Positions 18,590-21,240 of a stretch of DNA of 21,240 nucleotides are shown in pieces (the stretch's first letter is position 1; each line of letters begins with the position of its first letter). The notes beneath the pieces were generated by a model that was not told the origin of the DNA, did no database searches, and was given only the letters and a program-made list of their open reading frames with translations. The stretch is from Takakia lepidozioides (taxonomy: Eukaryota; Streptophyta; Takakiopsida; Takakiales; Takakiaceae), in the NCBI GenBank assembly GCA_030704615.1, contig CM060731.1, positions 52,764,001 to 52,785,240 on the forward strand. Direction: 5' to 3'. The position numbers and the translations under genes were made by a program.

Positions 18590-20763
18590 TCACCAGTAAT
18601 CCCCACAAGAACAAATCCCATCTTCAAAGTGGTGAAAGCGGTTAGCGTCCCGTACAACAATTGCTCGGCCAACAATCTTTGAGATGAATTTGGTGGAGGT
18701 GTGGCAGTCACCACACACTCGAAGATTCTTGATGAGACGGAGAGGTGTCCTAGGGGTCGTGCTGATCAGCCCAAAACCAATGGCCAGTTTTCTCACTGTG
18801 GTGGCAAAGAGAAAATTCCTTTTCCCTCCTCCCCACATCATGCAACACAAAGCGCGTGTCAGGCACATACCCCGCCTCCTTCATCTGCCCAGACAATCTT
18901 CTCAGCTCAGCATGGATTCCTTAATTCTGGGATGCAACTTGTCATCTACAACGAAGGTGTGCACCCTGTTGCCAACCTCAATGCAGCAGCGACCTGGCTC
19001 CTTTCTAACCCCTTTGACCTTCATCATTCGTCTCACCTTTGCAGTATCATCCCACCTGCCAGCTGCAGCATAGATGTTTGAGAGCAACACATAAGTCACG
19101 GCATCCTGTTCATCCCACGTGAGGATAGATGTTGCTGCACGTTCAGCCATCTCAACATTGCCATGGATTCTGCAGGCACCAAGCAAGGCCTTCCACACCA
19201 CAGCATCTGGATTTATGGGCATTTTATTAATCAGGTCCACTGCCTCATCCAGTTGTCCCGCACGTCCAAGAAGGTCCACCATGCAGCCAAAGTGCTTTAC
19301 TGTCGGAGTGACACCATGATCTTGACTCATGGAATCAAAGTAGCGTCTTCCTTCATTCAGTAGGCCAGCATGGCTGCATGCAGAGAGAACACATATAAAG
19401 GTGATACTGTTCGGCTTCGAGCCGTTCTTTTGCATTCCTTCAAATAGTTGCACGACCTCCCTATGACAACCATGCTGTGCATATCCTGCGATCATCGCAC
19501 TCCACGACACCACATTTCGTTCAGCCATATTGTCGAACACTCCCTTTGCATCCTCGATGCTCCCACATTTGGCATACATGTCCACCAGGGTATTGTTCAG
19601 GATGACATCTGGTACGATTCCAGCTCTCACGATGTCGCCATGCACCTCTTTGCCCTTTTCCAGGGCTGCCAGGCTTGCACACGCACTGCAAACGCACACA
19701 AACGTGATGTGGTTGGGTTTCACCCCTTCGCACATCATTTGCTCATACGTCTCCAAAGCCTCCATCCCGCGCCCCTGCTGTGCATACCCTGCAAGCATTG
19801 CGTTCCACGACACCACATCTCGTTCAGCCATATTGTCGAACACTCCCTTTGCATCCTCGATGCTCCCACATTTGGCATACATGTCCACCAGGGCAGTTTT
19901 CAGGATCACATCTGGTACAATTCCAGCTCTGACGATGTCGCCATGCACCTCTTTGCCCTTTTCCAGGGCTGCCAGGCTTGCACACGCATTGCAAACGCAC
20001 ACAAACGTGATGTGGTTGGGCTTCAACCCTTCGCACATCATGTGCTCATACGTCTCCAAAGCCTCCATCCCGCGCCCCTGCTGTGCATATCCTGCGATCA
20101 TCGCACTCCACGACACCACATCTCGTTCAGCCATATTGTCGAACACTCCCTTTGCATCCTCGATGCACCCACATTTGGCATACATGTCCACCAGGGCAGT
20201 GTTCAGGATCACATCTGGTACGATTCCAGCTCTGACCATGTCGCCATGCACCTCTTTGCCCTTTTCCAGGGCTGCCAGGCTTGCACACGCATGCAAACGC
20301 CACACAAACGTGATGTGGTTGGGCTTCACCCCTTCCCCTATCATTTGCTCATAGGTCTCCAAAGCATTCCTACCACACCCATGCTTGGTAAATCCTGCCA
20401 GCATTATATTCCACGTGATCAAAGATCGTTGAGGCATTCTGTTGAACACTTGGTGAGCATCCATCATGCTCCCGCACTTAACATACATGTTGACAAGGGT
20501 GTTGAGGAGAAAAACATTTGGCACGAATCCACTTTGGATAATGTGAGTGTGACCTGCTTTCCAGCTTCCAGGCCTTTCACCTTGATGCACTTATGCAAGA
20601 GACAGACATACGTTTCTGAATCTGCTGAAATGCCCCCTTGGTTTAAGGTCTGTAGAGCCTCTTTCAGTCTGCCTGCCTCACAAAGCATCTTCACATGCCC
20701 AGAAGTGCCAGAAGAGGCATTGTGGACTCCCTCTCTTGATCCTCTTCCAGAAGCTGTGGTCAT
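18590..20763 (-). pseudogene. PLS-class PPR-E-DYW organellar RNA-editing factor, broken by 1-nt indels
   Basis: Members bind organellar transcripts one nucleotide per PPR motif and deaminate a target C to U through the DYW domain. Intronless here, about 725 aa from the first in-frame ATG (20763); the frame is open further to about 20930 without an ATG, and no clear transit peptide is seen. Order: N-terminal L-like segment, S (VFLLNTLVNMYVKCGS), P (LITWN...), then three near-identical P-L-S units, P (VVSWSAMIAGYAQHG), L2, S2 (MVDLLGRAGQLDEA), E1, E2 (YAAAGRWDD), a PG box (EPGRCCIEV, Cys where Trp is usual), and DYW with zinc ligands HSEK and CGDCH and the terminal CSCGDYW. Breaks: one base missing near 20551, a -1/+1 pair near 20291-20301, one base missing near 18917, one extra T in 18788-18791. 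The last two restore the DYW frame. The ending is of the C-to-U type. It may be a young pseudogene or an assembly problem. Confidence 0.88.
19457..20365 (-). repeat. Three tandem 303-bp (101-aa) PLS units in the PPR gene
   Basis: Units in gene order are 20365-20063, 20062-19760 and 19759-19457. Each encodes the end of a P motif, an L motif (HITFV...ACASLAALEKGKEVHGD), an S motif (LVDMYAKCG...AKGVFDNMAER) and the start of the next P motif. The block GCCATATTGTCGAACACTCC recurs every 303 bases (starting at 19524, 19827 and 20130). Near identity points to recent unequal duplication or conversion. The differences cluster at a few codons, including base-specifying positions. Confidence 0.85.
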
Positions 20764-21240
20764 GGTTGAGGTGCCTGATTTTATCAACTGTGCCGCTGCA
20801 GCTGCTGCCTTTAGTTGACCATCTACCCTTGCAGGTTTCTTGTAGCTATTGATCCACAGGGAATCATAGGTAATCTTGTTCTTGAAATCTGGCCCTCTTG
20901 GATGAATCTGGACCCACACTCTATCCCTGCTCCTTCAGCTATTCATGCCTCTGCACAAATCATGCATACATCCTTGCCTTGCTGCTAGCAGCTGACAACG
21001 ACAGCCTAGATTTGTTCTAGGAAACACCCAACTCAACTTATCACACTAGTTCCTATGCTCAATTGCATCTGCTACTTTCTGTAATCCAACAGGCATTCAC
21101 CTTTTGCCCTCGATTGTCCCACCATTGACTGGGGTCAGAAAAGTATTCTCTGCACAGCTTCTGCACGTCTCTGTTACCTGTTTCTGGATACTTTCCTGTT
21201 GTCTGGGGTCAGAAAAGTATTCATTCCACAGCTTCTCCTC
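20764..21240. other. PPR upstream region with partial 74-bp direct repeat
   Basis: This covers the 5' side of the PPR gene. The PPR frame stays open to about 20930 (an alanine run lies near its start) before a stop. CTGGGGTCAGAAAAGTATTC occurs at 21129-21148 and again at 21203-21222, a spacing of 74, and CACAGCTTCT follows each copy at the same distance. The repeat runs towards the window end. No upstream ATG or transit-peptide exon could be identified. Confidence 0.55.

Noticed and set aside
19448-20818. 456-codon plus-strand open frame and a 274-codon one (19530-20354)
   Set aside because: Both are antisense shadows of the repeated PPR coding sequence, which clearly carries the PLS and DYW motifs on the minus strand.

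Overview
The window is nuclear DNA from a land plant. The protein-coding genes are split by many spliceosomal GT-AG introns. A PLS-class pentatricopeptide repeat (PPR) gene with a DYW tail, found almost only in land plants, lies at the right end, and a plant-type LINE tail lies at the left end. The style of the PPR gene (near-identical internal PLS units, canonical DYW end) suggests a seed-free plant such as a fern, lycophyte or bryophyte. The species cannot be fixed from the sequence.

Layout, left to right. (1) Positions 1-1480: the 3' end of a non-LTR retrotransposon, with a broken ORF2 carrying the reverse-transcriptase zinc-binding domain, a 3' UTR and an A-rich tail. (2) Positions 1570-4523, + strand: a complete seven-exon gene for an organellar bacterial-type peptide chain release factor 2. 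(3) Positions 4524-6314: about 1.8 kb with no recognisable gene. (4) Positions 9495-6315, - strand: a complete seven-exon BUD32/TP53RK/PRPK kinase gene of the KEOPS tRNA t6A complex. (5) Positions 9496-9946: a 451-bp spacer between divergent genes, containing a telo-box. (6) Positions 9947-17477, + strand: a fifteen-exon short-form tRNase Z gene with a long N-terminal extension, a tandemly duplicated in-frame exon and a 16-nt microexon in the active-site region. (7) Positions 17478-18589: the spacer between convergent genes. (8) Positions 20763-18590, - strand: a PLS-DYW PPR editing-factor gene with three near-identical 303-bp units and at least five 1-nt indels, so a pseudogene or a poorly assembled gene. 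(9) Positions 20764-21240: the PPR upstream region with a partial 74-bp direct repeat.

The three intact genes all serve translation: tRNA 3'-end processing, tRNA t6A37 modification and organellar termination. The fourth would act on organellar RNA editing. BUD32 and tRNase Z are head to head and could share a promoter. The exon models were built by hand from family conservation plus intron-phase agreement. The exon lengths sum to whole codon numbers in all three intact genes (RF2 490 aa, BUD32 223 aa, tRNase Z 544 aa), which supports the joins. No bacterial-style novel system, CRISPR array or tRNA/rRNA gene was seen.
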